This document shows positions 36,368-45,268 of a DNA stretch of 45,342 nt, piece by piece (positions within the stretch are counted from its first letter, which is position 1; every line of letters begins with the position of its first letter). The position numbers were made by a program, and so were the translations under genes. The notes below the pieces were generated by a model. It was not told the origin of the DNA, searched no databases, and was given only the letters and a program-made list of their open reading frames with translations. This DNA comes from Spirochaetales bacterium (GTDB lineage Bacteria; Spirochaetota; Spirochaetia; UBA9216): the NCBI GenBank assembly GCA_016342585.1, contig JAEINK010000040.1, forward strand, positions 1 to 45,342, given 5' to 3'.

Positions 36368-37405
36368 ATGAAAGTAGGAATGTACTATAACAACTCGGAT
36401 GTTCGGGTTGAAGAAATGGATAAACCAGCTATAGGTCCGGATGAGGTACTTGTAAAAGCAGAAGTATGCGGTATTTGCGGATCGGATGTACTAGAGTGGT
36501 ACAGGATTAAGAAGGCCCCCATTGTACTGGGTCATGAGATGACTGGTATAATCGATGAAGTTGGAGAAAACGTCACAAAATACAAAAAAGGACAACGAGT
36601 TTTTGTCTCTCACCATATTCCCTGTAATACCTGCTATTACTGCCTGAGAGGCTACCATACAGCCTGTGAAACCCTTCACACCACAAACTTTGCTCCCGGA
36701 GGATTCTCCCAATATGTTAGAATCCCGGCACTCAACGTGGATAGAGGAATCTTCCCCCTGCCTGATGAAATGAGCTTTGACCAGGGAGTCTTTATTGAAC
36801 CCCTTGCCTGTGTTGTCCGGGCCCAGAGACTTATCGATATAAAGGCCGGAGAAACCGTGCTTATAATCGGAAGCGGTATATCAGGTCTCCTCCACCTCCT
36901 CCTCGCCGAAGTCATGGGCGCAGGAAGAATAATAACCACCGATATTAACCCGGACCGGCTAAAAAAGGCTGCAGAACTGGGAGCCGAACACACAATCCTG
37001 GCGACCGAGAATGTCCCGGCAAAGGTAAGGGAGTATAACGGAGGACGAGCAGCAGACAAGGTGATAGTATGCGCCGGTGCACTGCCCGCATTCCAACAGG
37101 CTCTTGAAAGTGTGGATCGCGGAGGAACTGTACTCTGTTTTGCCACAGCCAACCCCGGTCAGGATTTAGCTGTACCTATCAATGATTTCTGGAGAAATGA
37201 GATAAAACTTATGCCCTCCTATGGAAATGCACCCCAGGATGCCATGGAGGCCATAGAGCTGATCAGGGCAGGCCGGATCGATGTCGAAAGCCTGACATCC
37301 CACAAAATACCCATGGAAGATATAAGTGAAGGCTTTCAAATGACCGCCAGCGGTTCAGACAAGGATGGAAAACCATCACTTAAAGTCATTGTTGATTTAA
37401 ACTAA
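36368..37405 (+). CDS. Zinc-dependent alcohol dehydrogenase (sorbitol/threonine dehydrogenase-like MDR)
   Basis: This 345-residue medium-chain dehydrogenase has catalytic zinc ligands Cys37 (CGICGSD) and His56-Glu57 (GHE). Four structural zinc cysteines are at 86, 89, 92 and 100 (spacing C-x2-C-x2-C-x7-C). The Rossmann motif is VLIIGSGISGLLHLLLAEVMG, with an acidic DINPDR that favours NAD(H). In this operon it may reduce the aldehyde released by the aldolase ((methylthio)acetaldehyde or acetaldehyde), or act earlier by oxidising a sugar alcohol. AAGGA lies upstream of the ATG. The function within the pathway is inferred. Confidence 0.92.
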   Translation: MKVGMYYNNSDVRVEEMDKPAIGPDEVLVKAEVCGICGSDVLEWYRIKKAPIVLGHEMTGIIDEVGENVTKYKKGQRVFVSHHIPCNTCYYCLRGYHTACETLHTTNFAPGGFSQYVRIPALNVDRGIFPLPDEMSFDQGVFIEPLACVVRAQRLIDIKAGETVLIIGSGISGLLHLLLAEVMGAGRIITTDINPDRLKKAAELGAEHTILATENVPAKVREYNGGRAADKVIVCAGALPAFQQALESVDRGGTVLCFATANPGQDLAVPINDFWRNEIKLMPSYGNAPQDAMEAIELIRAGRIDVESLTSHKIPMEDISEGFQMTASGSDKDGKPSLKVIVDLN

Positions 37406-37428
37406 AAGCAAACTTAGGGAGAAATAAA

Positions 37429-37644
37429 ATGGAAAAATCAATTCCAGGATACATAGATTATGCCAAAAGGGAGTTCTGTAAGGCAATTAAATGCCCTGTT
37501 CAGAACTGCCTGGACAAGGAAGAGCCCGGCAGTGCCGGACACGATGATATAAGGAAAATATGCAAAGAGGGGTGTATGCACTCTACCCATGAGTTTCACT
37601 CCTGGCTGATTAATGCGGGCTACCTTGTAGTCAGACCCGAATAA
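37429..37644 (+). CDS. 71-residue Cys/His-rich protein at the end of the operon
   Basis: This small cytoplasmic protein has five cysteines (17, 22, 27, 45, 49) and four histidines (38, 51, 54, 57). The core pattern is C-x4-C-x4-C then C-x3-C-x-H-x2-H-x2-H, ending HSWLINAGYLVVRPE. The ATG at 37429 follows GGGAG, 23 bp after the dehydrogenase stop, and an intrinsic terminator follows the stop. A zinc or iron-sulphur site is likely, but no named family was recognised. Its place as the last gene before the terminator suggests a role linked to the pathway. It could be an unlinked small protein that shares the transcript. Confidence 0.75.
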   Translation: MEKSIPGYIDYAKREFCKAIKCPVQNCLDKEEPGSAGHDDIRKICKEGCMHSTHEFHSWLINAGYLVVRPE

Positions 37645-37677
37645 CCCCAAACGCTATTACCTGTAGAAAAATATTAT

Positions 37678-37709
37678 AAGGATCCGAATCTTCATCGGAT
37701 CCTTTTTTT
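37678..37709 (+). terminator. Strong intrinsic terminator ending the operon
   Basis: A perfect 10-bp stem AAGGATCCGA/TCGGATCCTT with a 7-nt loop is followed by seven consecutive Ts (37703-37709). It is 34 bp past the last operon gene. Confidence 0.95.
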
Positions 37710-37813
37710 AAAAGAGATGGAGGCCAATGGTTCAAGAACAGGCGATCGTTTCTATCAAAATATATAGATATAATTTTACCTGACTAAAAAGATCAGATTT
37801 TTTTCAAAAATCA

Positions 37814-37842
37814 TTGATATCACAATTTTATAGAACTATTAT
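37814..37842 (+). promoter_or_regulatory. Sigma-70 promoter for the giant lipoprotein gene
   Basis: TTGATA (37814-37819), a 17-bp spacer and TATTAT (37837-37842) make a near-consensus promoter. The start point would be near 37849, about 200 nt upstream of the ATG at 38049. Confidence 0.75.
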
Positions 37843-37849
37843 TTATATT

Positions 37850-38048
37850 AAGAGAAGTAAGCATTACTGCCAATGCCGATACTCAGCCGTTTCCTCCGGG
37901 AGCTTGGTTAGAGAAACTCTTTGAATGTATCATCAGATCAATTTCCCTAAATGTTTCACCTGTAAACAATCCCTTCCGACAGTTGCCTATTGGTTCTTTG
38001 AAACCTTGTTTTTTTCAAGGCTCTGAATTAATCACGGGAGCAAGCTTT
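37850..38048 (+). other. About 200-nt transcribed leader without a clear gene
   Basis: The leader is long for a lipoprotein gene. It includes a C/G-rich patch near 37873-37910 and a short stem CCTTG-T7-CAAGG just before the gene. GGGAG sits 8 nt before the ATG. No known riboswitch consensus could be matched by eye. Confidence 0.4.
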
Positions 38049-41000
38049 ATGAAAAGACGAATAATAAAAATCAGTGGTTTAATTTCAATAATTTTATCAT
38101 TTATAATTTTTGCATGCACCAACACCCTTCTGGACGACATCAGCCAGGATATTGAGGGAGCGACAACCATATCGGCACCAACACTCACGGGGGTCGCCTT
38201 GACCAATATTCAGACGCCAAGCTGGCGCTGGAGTCCGGTACCTGATGCGGAGTACTACAGGTTTGGTTTTTCCGATAATGAATGGCTTGTGAGTGGTAGC
38301 GAGGATCTTTCGTTTACTCCATTGGAAAACCTCACCGAAGGAACACATACCCTCTACATTCAGGCAGGAAAGGAACCAGATGTCTGGTCTATTTCCGTAG
38401 CCTTTTCCATAGTAATCGACCTTACACCTCCCGAGGCACCCCTTGTTTCCGGAGAGACGCCAACAAATGATACGACTCCCGGATGGACCTGGAATAGCGA
38501 TACGGATGCTCAACACTACCGTTTCGGATATAGTGAGAATTCCTGGATAACCGAGAATGCAGTCATTACATCATTTATGCCCACCTCTGCCCTTCCAGAA
38601 GGTCCCCATACCCTTCTGGTTCAGGCACAAGATGCAGCAGGCAACTGGTCCTCTTCCGGGAGTCATACAATAACCATAGATTTATCCACACCCGACCTGA
38701 CAGGTCTGGCGAGCATCACGACTCCCAGCCGTTCGGTAAACTGGGAATGGGACTGCTCCGATACGGAAGCTGAATACAGATTTATAGTAAATGAAGTGGA
38801 AGATCCCATAGGGGACTGGACTTTGGCTTCATGGGGGTCGACTCAATCCTACCTCCTTGAAGATGTAACAGGAACATATTATCTGCATATCCAGGTTAGG
38901 GATTCGCTTGGGAACATATCCGACGAAGAGGTCTTTTCGGCCATCCTGGACAACACCCTACCGGCGGTACCAATACTCTCAGGGACTGCCCATACAAACA
39001 ATCAGACTCCAACCTGGAGCTGGAGTCAGGTTACCGAAGCCCAATTTTACCGATTCGGATTTACCGAAGGTGACTGGATAAAAACTTTAACAACCGATCT
39101 TTCCTATACCCCGGATACTTATTTAGAAGAAGGTACCTACACCTTCTATCTTCAGGCAGGAAAAAATGCGGATCTCTGGTCCGGTCTGGCTACCTTTACC
39201 ACCCAAATTGATCTTACCCCGCCGGATGATCCCATTGTTACAGGAACCACACCTACAAGCGATACTACTCCCGAATGGAGTTGGAATATCGACGAGGATG
39301 CCTCCCTGTACCGATACGGTCTGACCGAAGGGACCTGGATTACGGAAGAGGCGACGGCCACAAACTATACACCCATATCCGCCCTCCTGGAAGGAGAAAA
39401 CACCCTGTATGTCCAGGCTCAGGATGCAGCAGGAAACTGGTCGGATTCAGGGAGCTTCACTATTTCCATAGATCTTACCGCTCCTGATATAACAGGACTT
39501 TCAAGTAACACAACCCCCAACCTCTCGGTCACCTGGAACTGGGACTGTTCCGATCCGGCAGCCGAATACCGGTTTATAGTAAACGCATTGGAGGACCCGA
39601 TAAATGACTGGACAGGGGTTTCTTGGAGTTCGACAAAAACCACTACCCTCGAAGATGTAACTGGAATCTACTATCTGCATATCCAGGTAAAAGACTCTCT
39701 TGAGAATATATCCGATGAAACGGTTGTTTCAGCGGTATTAGATAATACGACTCCCGTGGTAAGCGGAACGACTGAGACCGGTTACTCGGACCCAACCTGG
39801 ACCTGGGATACACCATCCTATACCACCGCCTTCCGCTATCAGATGGATGAAGAAACGGCCGGAAGCTGGATCGAGGTCAGCAGCGGGACAACCTCCTATC
39901 AACCTTTTCCAGATGACTATCTAAACGAGGGCATTCACACCCTTTACGTTCAGGCAGAAGACAGCCTTGGCGGATGGTCTGCATCCGGTTCCCATGAAAT
40001 TGACATTTCCATAGTTCCACCGGACCTTACATCACCGACAACGGGCAGCACCCAACTTACTCTGATGCCCCTTCTGGTTTGGGAGGACCTTGATACCGCC
40101 TCCTACGGAACAGGCTACCAGGTTCAGCTAAATGATTCTAATGACTTTACCGGATCTGTTATTATTGATGATGCAACCCTCACAACCAATGAATATCAAT
40201 TACTGGAAAACCTTTCTCCTGGCGAAACCTACTACTGGCGAGTGCGGGTTAAAAACAATGGCGGATTCTGGGGAGAGACATGGAGTACTGTATGGAATTT
40301 TTCCATCCCCGATACATGGGCCATGTCACTGGGAGGGACCGGTCACGAATCGGCCAATTATGTATCGACAACATCTGACGGAGGAATGATCGTTACCGGA
40401 TATAATTATACATATGAATCCAATGGCGACCTCTGGATAGTAAAACTAAATGGTATTGGAGAAGTCGAATGGGAAAAAACAATCGGAACAACGAGCACAT
40501 ACAATGCTGATTACGGTTACACAATCCTGGAAACGCTTGACGAAGGATTCGTTGTAGCCGGGAACGGTGAATTTTCTACTGATTTCTATATCCATCCATG
40601 GATAATAAAACTTGGCTCTTCCGGAACCATTGAAGCTGAAAAAACCTATGACAACTATGTAGATGAGGAGATCTATTCCGTACAGCAGGTAGTTGATGCA
40701 AACGGCGATGCCGACGGCTATATCGCCTGCGGATTCACAGAAGGACACGACAGTGTTGATGGATGGGTATTTAAACTAGACTCCTCCTTGGTCGTTGAGT
40801 GGGAGTTTTCCTATGGTGAAGATGCGAATGGTGGTTATGATTATCTGCGATCTGTAAGACAATCTTTTAACAGCAGCGGCGATCCTGACGGCTACATTGT
40901 TGCAGGAAATTCCTACTCCTTTAAAACAGGATCAGACTATGAAGCCTGGATTATGAAACTCACAAGCACTGGAACAGTCAGCTGGAGTAAATGTTATGGA

Positions 41001-41666
41001 TATACAGATTCCGGTTATGATGACATATTCTATGACGTTAAGCAAACTGCTGACGACGGCTTTATTGCCACAGGATTTTCAAAATTCGGAACTTATGTAT
41101 TTGATCACCTGACTGCAAAACTGGATTCAACAGGCACCCTTGAATGGATAAATAACATTGGTGGACAGTGGGCAGAACGGGCATATTCAGTACTAGAATT
41201 ACCAACAGGCGAGTTTGTCCTTGGGGGTATATCTGATACACACACCACAGGTGATTCGGATGCCGCCTTACTTAAAATCAGCGCCACGGGAGACGAAATC
41301 CTCTGGCAGAAGGCCTATGGTGACAACACAAATACAGGCTCTTCAGATTATGACGTCTTCAACAGCATAGATACAACGCCATCCGGTGGATATATAGGAG
41401 GAGGCTATACCTCTTCATACGGAGAGGGTGGAAACGATCTCTGGTTAATCAGGGTTGATGAAAATGGAGACTGTGGAGACCTGGATACAGATACAAGCGG
41501 AACAATAAAAGCATATGACGATCCCGATGATTTACCAGAAGATCTTAATTTCACAGAAACAACAGCCTCGGTAACCGTAACGGCAACGACAGCGGCAGTC
41601 AGTGATACGGCTTCCGAAAGTATAGAAACAACAACCTCCGCAACATCGGCCTATCAAGAACCATAA
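38049..41666 (+). CDS. Giant repeat lipoprotein: Ig-like super-repeats plus seven-blade propeller
   Basis: This 1205-residue protein starts at the ATG at 38049 (GGGAG 8 nt upstream). The signal peptide ends FIIFAC with the lipobox Cys at about residue 21. Residues about 43-569 are two copies of a 264-residue block, each with three Ig-like modules (WRWSPVPDAEYYRFGFSDNE; AQDAAGNWS; WDCSD..AEYRFIVN). A seventh module and a fibronectin-like module (YYWRVRVKNN) follow. The rest is seven repeats of about 55 residues with a GG/DGG-turn and W(I/V).KL..G..EW pattern, suggesting a seven-blade beta-propeller. It ends in a Thr/Ser-rich tail. It is a surface or periplasmic adhesin-like protein of unknown ligand, co-transcribed with 41677. 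Confidence 0.88.
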   Translation: MKRRIIKISGLISIILSFIIFACTNTLLDDISQDIEGATTISAPTLTGVALTNIQTPSWRWSPVPDAEYYRFGFSDNEWLVSGSEDLSFTPLENLTEGTHTLYIQAGKEPDVWSISVAFSIVIDLTPPEAPLVSGETPTNDTTPGWTWNSDTDAQHYRFGYSENSWITENAVITSFMPTSALPEGPHTLLVQAQDAAGNWSSSGSHTITIDLSTPDLTGLASITTPSRSVNWEWDCSDTEAEYRFIVNEVEDPIGDWTLASWGSTQSYLLEDVTGTYYLHIQVRDSLGNISDEEVFSAILDNTLPAVPILSGTAHTNNQTPTWSWSQVTEAQFYRFGFTEGDWIKTLTTDLSYTPDTYLEEGTYTFYLQAGKNADLWSGLATFTTQIDLTPPDDPIVTGTTPTSDTTPEWSWNIDEDASLYRYGLTEGTWITEEATATNYTPISALLEGENTLYVQAQDAAGNWSDSGSFTISIDLTAPDITGLSSNTTPNLSVTWNWDCSDPAAEYRFIVNALEDPINDWTGVSWSSTKTTTLEDVTGIYYLHIQVKDSLENISDETVVSAVLDNTTPVVSGTTETGYSDPTWTWDTPSYTTAFRYQMDEETAGSWIEVSSGTTSYQPFPDDYLNEGIHTLYVQAEDSLGGWSASGSHEIDISIVPPDLTSPTTGSTQLTLMPLLVWEDLDTASYGTGYQVQLNDSNDFTGSVIIDDATLTTNEYQLLENLSPGETYYWRVRVKNNGGFWGETWSTVWNFSIPDTWAMSLGGTGHESANYVSTTSDGGMIVTGYNYTYESNGDLWIVKLNGIGEVEWEKTIGTTSTYNADYGYTILETLDEGFVVAGNGEFSTDFYIHPWIIKLGSSGTIEAEKTYDNYVDEEIYSVQQVVDANGDADGYIACGFTEGHDSVDGWVFKLDSSLVVEWEFSYGEDANGGYDYLRSVRQSFNSSGDPDGYIVAGNSYSFKTGSDYEAWIMKLTSTGTVSWSKCYGYTDSGYDDIFYDVKQTADDGFIATGFSKFGTYVFDHLTAKLDSTGTLEWINNIGGQWAERAYSVLELPTGEFVLGGISDTHTTGDSDAALLKISATGDEILWQKAYGDNTNTGSSDYDVFNSIDTTPSGGYIGGGYTSSYGEGGNDLWLIRVDENGDCGDLDTDTSGTIKAYDDPDDLPEDLNFTETTASVTVTATTAAVSDTASESIETTTSATSAYQEP
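38175..39755 (+). repeat. Two tandem 264-codon Ig-like super-repeats
   Basis: Unit 1 spans 38175-38966 (792 bp) and unit 2 spans 38967-39755 (789 bp). Both encode the same three-module order and share short identical stretches such as AQDAAGNWS, but they have diverged elsewhere. This indicates an old in-frame duplication. Confidence 0.8.
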
Positions 41667-41676
41667 GGAGATGCGT

Positions 41677-43701
41677 ATGAAACGAATAATTTTAATAATA
41701 ACAGTTTTACTGGTGGCATCCAGTCCGCTCCACTCCGATTCCCCCTTCTCTCTTTCGGTATCCGGCGGAGCAGATATACCGATGGCACATCAGGATATTT
41801 TCAACATCGGCGGTGGCGGCAGCGCGGCGGGGACATTCGGGCTGGGCGGACTCCCGGGCTTACGGGTCCTGGGACAATTCAGTTATTTCGTCGTTCCCGT
41901 TTCCGATGTGGATAATACTATGCCGGTTCTCTCGTTTGGAGTCGGTGGGGAGTACATAATACCCTTAATGCCCCTGATGGATTTGAGAGCCGCCGCTGCC
42001 GGTGGATACGGTTTATTCTTCTATCCAGGCAGTGATCCAAACGGAAGCCCCTTCGCACAAGCAGAGGTCCAGCTGCTATTCAACCTGACATCCTCTCTTC
42101 GCCTGGGAGTAGGCGGCGGGTATAAACACTATTTCAACGGCCTCTATTCCGGAATTACGGCTGGACTCGGTACAACCATATCCATTGGTGGGAAAAAAGG
42201 CGCACAGATAGAAATCAACAATATAGAGTTCAAACCAGTATTTCCTGTACTATCCAAATATTACAACAGCTCTCCCCTGGGCTCTCTGAGCCTTGAAAAT
42301 ATGGAAAAGGGACCAATTAGCTCGGTAAGTCTTACCCTCTTTATAGAGGATTATATGAGTACGCCCAAAGAGTGCATAAAGATTGAATCCATGGAAAAAG
42401 GCGAGATAATCGAAGTGCCCCTCTACGCCCTTTTCAACGATTCGGTCCTGGACATCACTGAAGGGACGAAGGTCCAGGCAGAGTTGACCGTTGAATATGA
42501 TTATTTGAATGACACTCTCTCGAAACAGGTCTCGGAGACTTTTGAGCTTTATGATAGAAACGCTCTGACCTGGGATGATGACCGGAAAGCGGCCGTTTTT
42601 ATCACGGCCAAAGATCCCAACGTTTTAACATTCGCCAAAAACTTCGGAGGGATTGCGAGAGACCGTGGAACCCATGCGGTAGACCTCGCCTTCAGTATGG
42701 CTATGGGAATTTACGAAGCTCTCAGACTCTACGGCATGAATTATGTTCGGGACCCGGGCTCCGCCTACGATATACTCTCCGAAAATTCCATGGCCGTCGA
42801 TTACCTCCAGTTTCCCTATCAAACCCTTCAATATAAAGCGGGAGACTGTGATGACCTCTCCATACTATTCTGTTCACTTCTGGAAGCGGCCAGTGTTGAA
42901 ACCGCCTTTGTTACTGTACCGGGCCATATCTATATGGCCTTCGCCCTGAAAACCGATCCAGGGGAGATCCGGAAAACCTTTAACGAGCCGGATCTGATAA
43001 TCTACCGGGAGGATAAAGCCTGGCTGCCCGTAGAACTCACCCTCCTGAACAGCGGTTTTTTAAAAGCATGGGAAACTGGAATTTCACAATGGAAAAAATA
43101 TGAAGATGAGGCCGGTTTCTTTCCCATCCACTCGGCCTGGGAGACCTATGAGCCTGTAGGCTTTTCCTCCAGGAGTTCCGATCTGGATTTGCCGTCAACC
43201 GAGACATTCATAGCCGAATTTTCAGATGAAATGGAGACCTTTATCTACAGACAAATCCAGTCAAGGATCGATACCCTGAAAGGAGATATAGAACAGTCCA
43301 ACGATCCGTCCAGACTCTACAACAGGATGGGTGTTCTCTATGCCCGGTTCGGCCTCTATGAGAATGCAGAAGAGGCCTTTGGAAAAGGCGCTGATTTCGG
43401 CTCCCACTCCGCCCGGGCCAATCTGGGTAATATCTACTTTCTGAATGAGGAATACCCCAAAGCCAGGGACACCTTCGCACTGAATCTACAGATAAAGCCC
43501 AACTCTGCCGTTTCACTCCTGGGTCTCGCTAAATCCGAATATGAAATGAGAAATTTCGACGCCGCTGAAGAGGCTTTTAGTAAAATGGTACTCGTGAAAC
43601 CTCAATGGGCAGAAGAATTCGCCTACCTATCGAATCAGACCCTAACAGAATCAAGAGCCTCGGATCAGCTGGATAAATTTACCATGCGCTGGGATGAATG
43701 A
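41677..43701 (+). CDS. Exported transglutaminase-like protein with barrel-like N-terminus and TPR C-terminus
   Basis: This 674-residue protein starts at the ATG at 41677 (AAGGAG 6 nt upstream). It has a cleavable signal ending SSPLHS|DSPF. Residues about 20-165 are Gly-rich amphipathic strands resembling a small outer-membrane barrel. A beta domain follows, then a transglutaminase-like core with Cys391 in AGDCDDLSILFCSLLEA and His417 in VPGHIYMAFAL. The last 130 residues are TPR repeats (LYNRMGVLYARFGLYENAEE; SARANLGNIYFLNEEYPKAR). The short intergenic distance makes it part of one transcript with the giant lipoprotein. It may process or anchor that protein; this is inference. Fold assignment of the N-terminus is tentative. 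Confidence 0.85.
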   Translation: MKRIILIITVLLVASSPLHSDSPFSLSVSGGADIPMAHQDIFNIGGGGSAAGTFGLGGLPGLRVLGQFSYFVVPVSDVDNTMPVLSFGVGGEYIIPLMPLMDLRAAAAGGYGLFFYPGSDPNGSPFAQAEVQLLFNLTSSLRLGVGGGYKHYFNGLYSGITAGLGTTISIGGKKGAQIEINNIEFKPVFPVLSKYYNSSPLGSLSLENMEKGPISSVSLTLFIEDYMSTPKECIKIESMEKGEIIEVPLYALFNDSVLDITEGTKVQAELTVEYDYLNDTLSKQVSETFELYDRNALTWDDDRKAAVFITAKDPNVLTFAKNFGGIARDRGTHAVDLAFSMAMGIYEALRLYGMNYVRDPGSAYDILSENSMAVDYLQFPYQTLQYKAGDCDDLSILFCSLLEAASVETAFVTVPGHIYMAFALKTDPGEIRKTFNEPDLIIYREDKAWLPVELTLLNSGFLKAWETGISQWKKYEDEAGFFPIHSAWETYEPVGFSSRSSDLDLPSTETFIAEFSDEMETFIYRQIQSRIDTLKGDIEQSNDPSRLYNRMGVLYARFGLYENAEEAFGKGADFGSHSARANLGNIYFLNEEYPKARDTFALNLQIKPNSAVSLLGLAKSEYEMRNFDAAEEAFSKMVLVKPQWAEEFAYLSNQTLTESRASDQLDKFTMRWDE

Positions 43702-43844
43702 TATTAATTTGATTGATTTGTTAACAAAATATCAGTATTCCTGATCTTTATGATCAATTCCGATATAAAGAGAGCCGGAATTTCAGACAGGAGAATTTAT
43801 AATCGGGACTACAATACTAAGCAGCGATTTCAAGAGAGACTGAA

Positions 43845-45268
43845 CTACTCAAAAATAATTGGATAACCAAAGGCATAGTCATTATCGCCTTTATCCCAAA
43901 AATCGGCTCCGAAATATCCGTAGTTAGGATCATTATCCGCATTTACAATGTATTTTCGGCCACGAAGATCAATAGTACCATTTTCATAATAATGATACCC
44001 CGAGCCAAAATGTTCGGGATCGAAGGCATCGGGATCGGCCGCATCCTCATGCAGAAAATAAAAAAACATGGTGCCGATACACAATCTAACAACCTCAGGA
44101 TCGGCATCCACATAATTCCCATCCAGGATTTGCATCCAGCGCCAGGAGAGGGATTTCATATAGTTTCCGGAATCGGCAACGGCTTTAACGATGGGGAAAA
44201 TAAAACCTTCATAATTATCCGAAGGGGAAAGAAAATCAATAGAGTTAAAGAACAATATATCCTCATCAAAGGCCCGAATAATAAAATCTCCTCCTTCAAA
44301 GAGATGTTCAGGCTGTATCCCAAAATCCAGGCTCATTGTATCACCCTCATTTTGAACAATAGGCCAGGTAGATATTACCTGAGAGGCATCTGATTCAGGT
44401 ATGGACTTAAGAAGCTCAAAGCCGTCATAGGATCCTTCCTCATACACCAGGCCAAAATTATTAAAAAAGTACATATAACTCGGTTCAAATCCAATCCCAA
44501 AATCATCAATTGGAATTTTCACAGGATTAAGGGTATCATCGAAGTCAAACTGGTCGACACCGAATTTTCTATTGATCAAACTGACAAGACGCCAGTAGGC
44601 TCCACCGTCACTATCAATCTCCCCATCCCGGTTTATATCAGGATTCATGAGCTGTCTGCTCGCCAGATCGAATGTTCCATAACCCTCAAGAACCGAGGTA
44701 TCATAACCAGTGGAATTGGAGATATCCTGAAGGCTGATTTCTGAATTAAAGTCCATCTCTTCCTCATTTAGGGTAAGGCTCCCCAGATCAATATCATCGT
44801 TGGAGTATTCACTTATTGGCAGGGTGTCCAGAGCGCTGGAAATAATTTTGAAATTCCCCAGGGTCATAACAGCTGAAGATATGCTCCGGACAGAACCGGC
44901 AGGATCTGCATCAGAGTCTACTTCCGGTAGGAGTTCCGGTTTATAGGCAAGGCCGACGGCATACTGATTTCCTTTTTCCAGCTGCAGACTATTTAATCCA
45001 TCTTCCAGAGGGATATGATATGTGACTCTTTTTTCCGGAACATCACCGGTTAAATCAATGAGGATAATTTCATTGGCAATGGGAGTAACTACCATTCCTC
45101 TGCTTCCGGAAATTGATAAAGCTGCCGATTCATTGGATACCGAAAATTTAAGATTTACAGGATTTGAAACAACAGGCAGAGAAGGTCCGGAAGAGACTTG
45201 ACCACCGTTTCCGGAACAGCCGGAAAAAAGGATTATAAAGAGAAAAAGAGAAGTAATATAATCAAATT
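43845..45268 (-). pseudogene. Lipoprotein gene truncated at its 5' end by the terminal repeat
   Basis: The frame is open from 45278 down to the stop at 43845. The first ATG is at 45095, too late, because upstream codons encode a typical lipoprotein signal ITSLFLFIILFSGCSGNGGQ. Ahead of this is only KFDY, then repeat sequence with an in-frame TGA at 45279-45281 and no start codon. The native start must have been removed at the repeat boundary (45268/45269). The mature part (about 460 residues) has a calcium-type loop PDINRDGEIDSDGG and many Asp and aromatic residues, ending DKGDNDYAFGYPIIFE. No family was recognised. If translated from 45095 the product would be cytoplasmic and non-lipidated. 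Confidence 0.75.

Noticed and set aside
26119..37709. A classical AI-2 (lsr) uptake and processing operon, suggested by the SorC/LsrR-like regulator, LsrF-like aldolase and RbsABC-like importer
   Set aside because: The kinase is clearly MtnK-type (HGDLHTGS, DPEFSFYGPAGFDVG) and not an FGGY LsrK, MtnA is present, and no LsrG gene is seen.
37850..38048. Cyclic-di-GMP riboswitch in the leader of the giant lipoprotein gene
   Set aside because: A GC-rich patch superficially resembles part of the consensus, but the conserved core bases and paired arms could not be matched.
38049..41666. Type IX secretion or dockerin-type sorting tail at the C-terminus of the giant lipoprotein
   Set aside because: The end is a Thr/Ser-rich low-complexity tail without the conserved sorting-domain pattern, and the protein has a lipobox instead.
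43702..43844. Intrinsic terminator between the convergent 41677 and right-end lipoprotein genes
   Set aside because: A 7-bp stem (AATTCCG/CGGAATT) exists, but its loop is 13 nt and no T-run of useful length follows.
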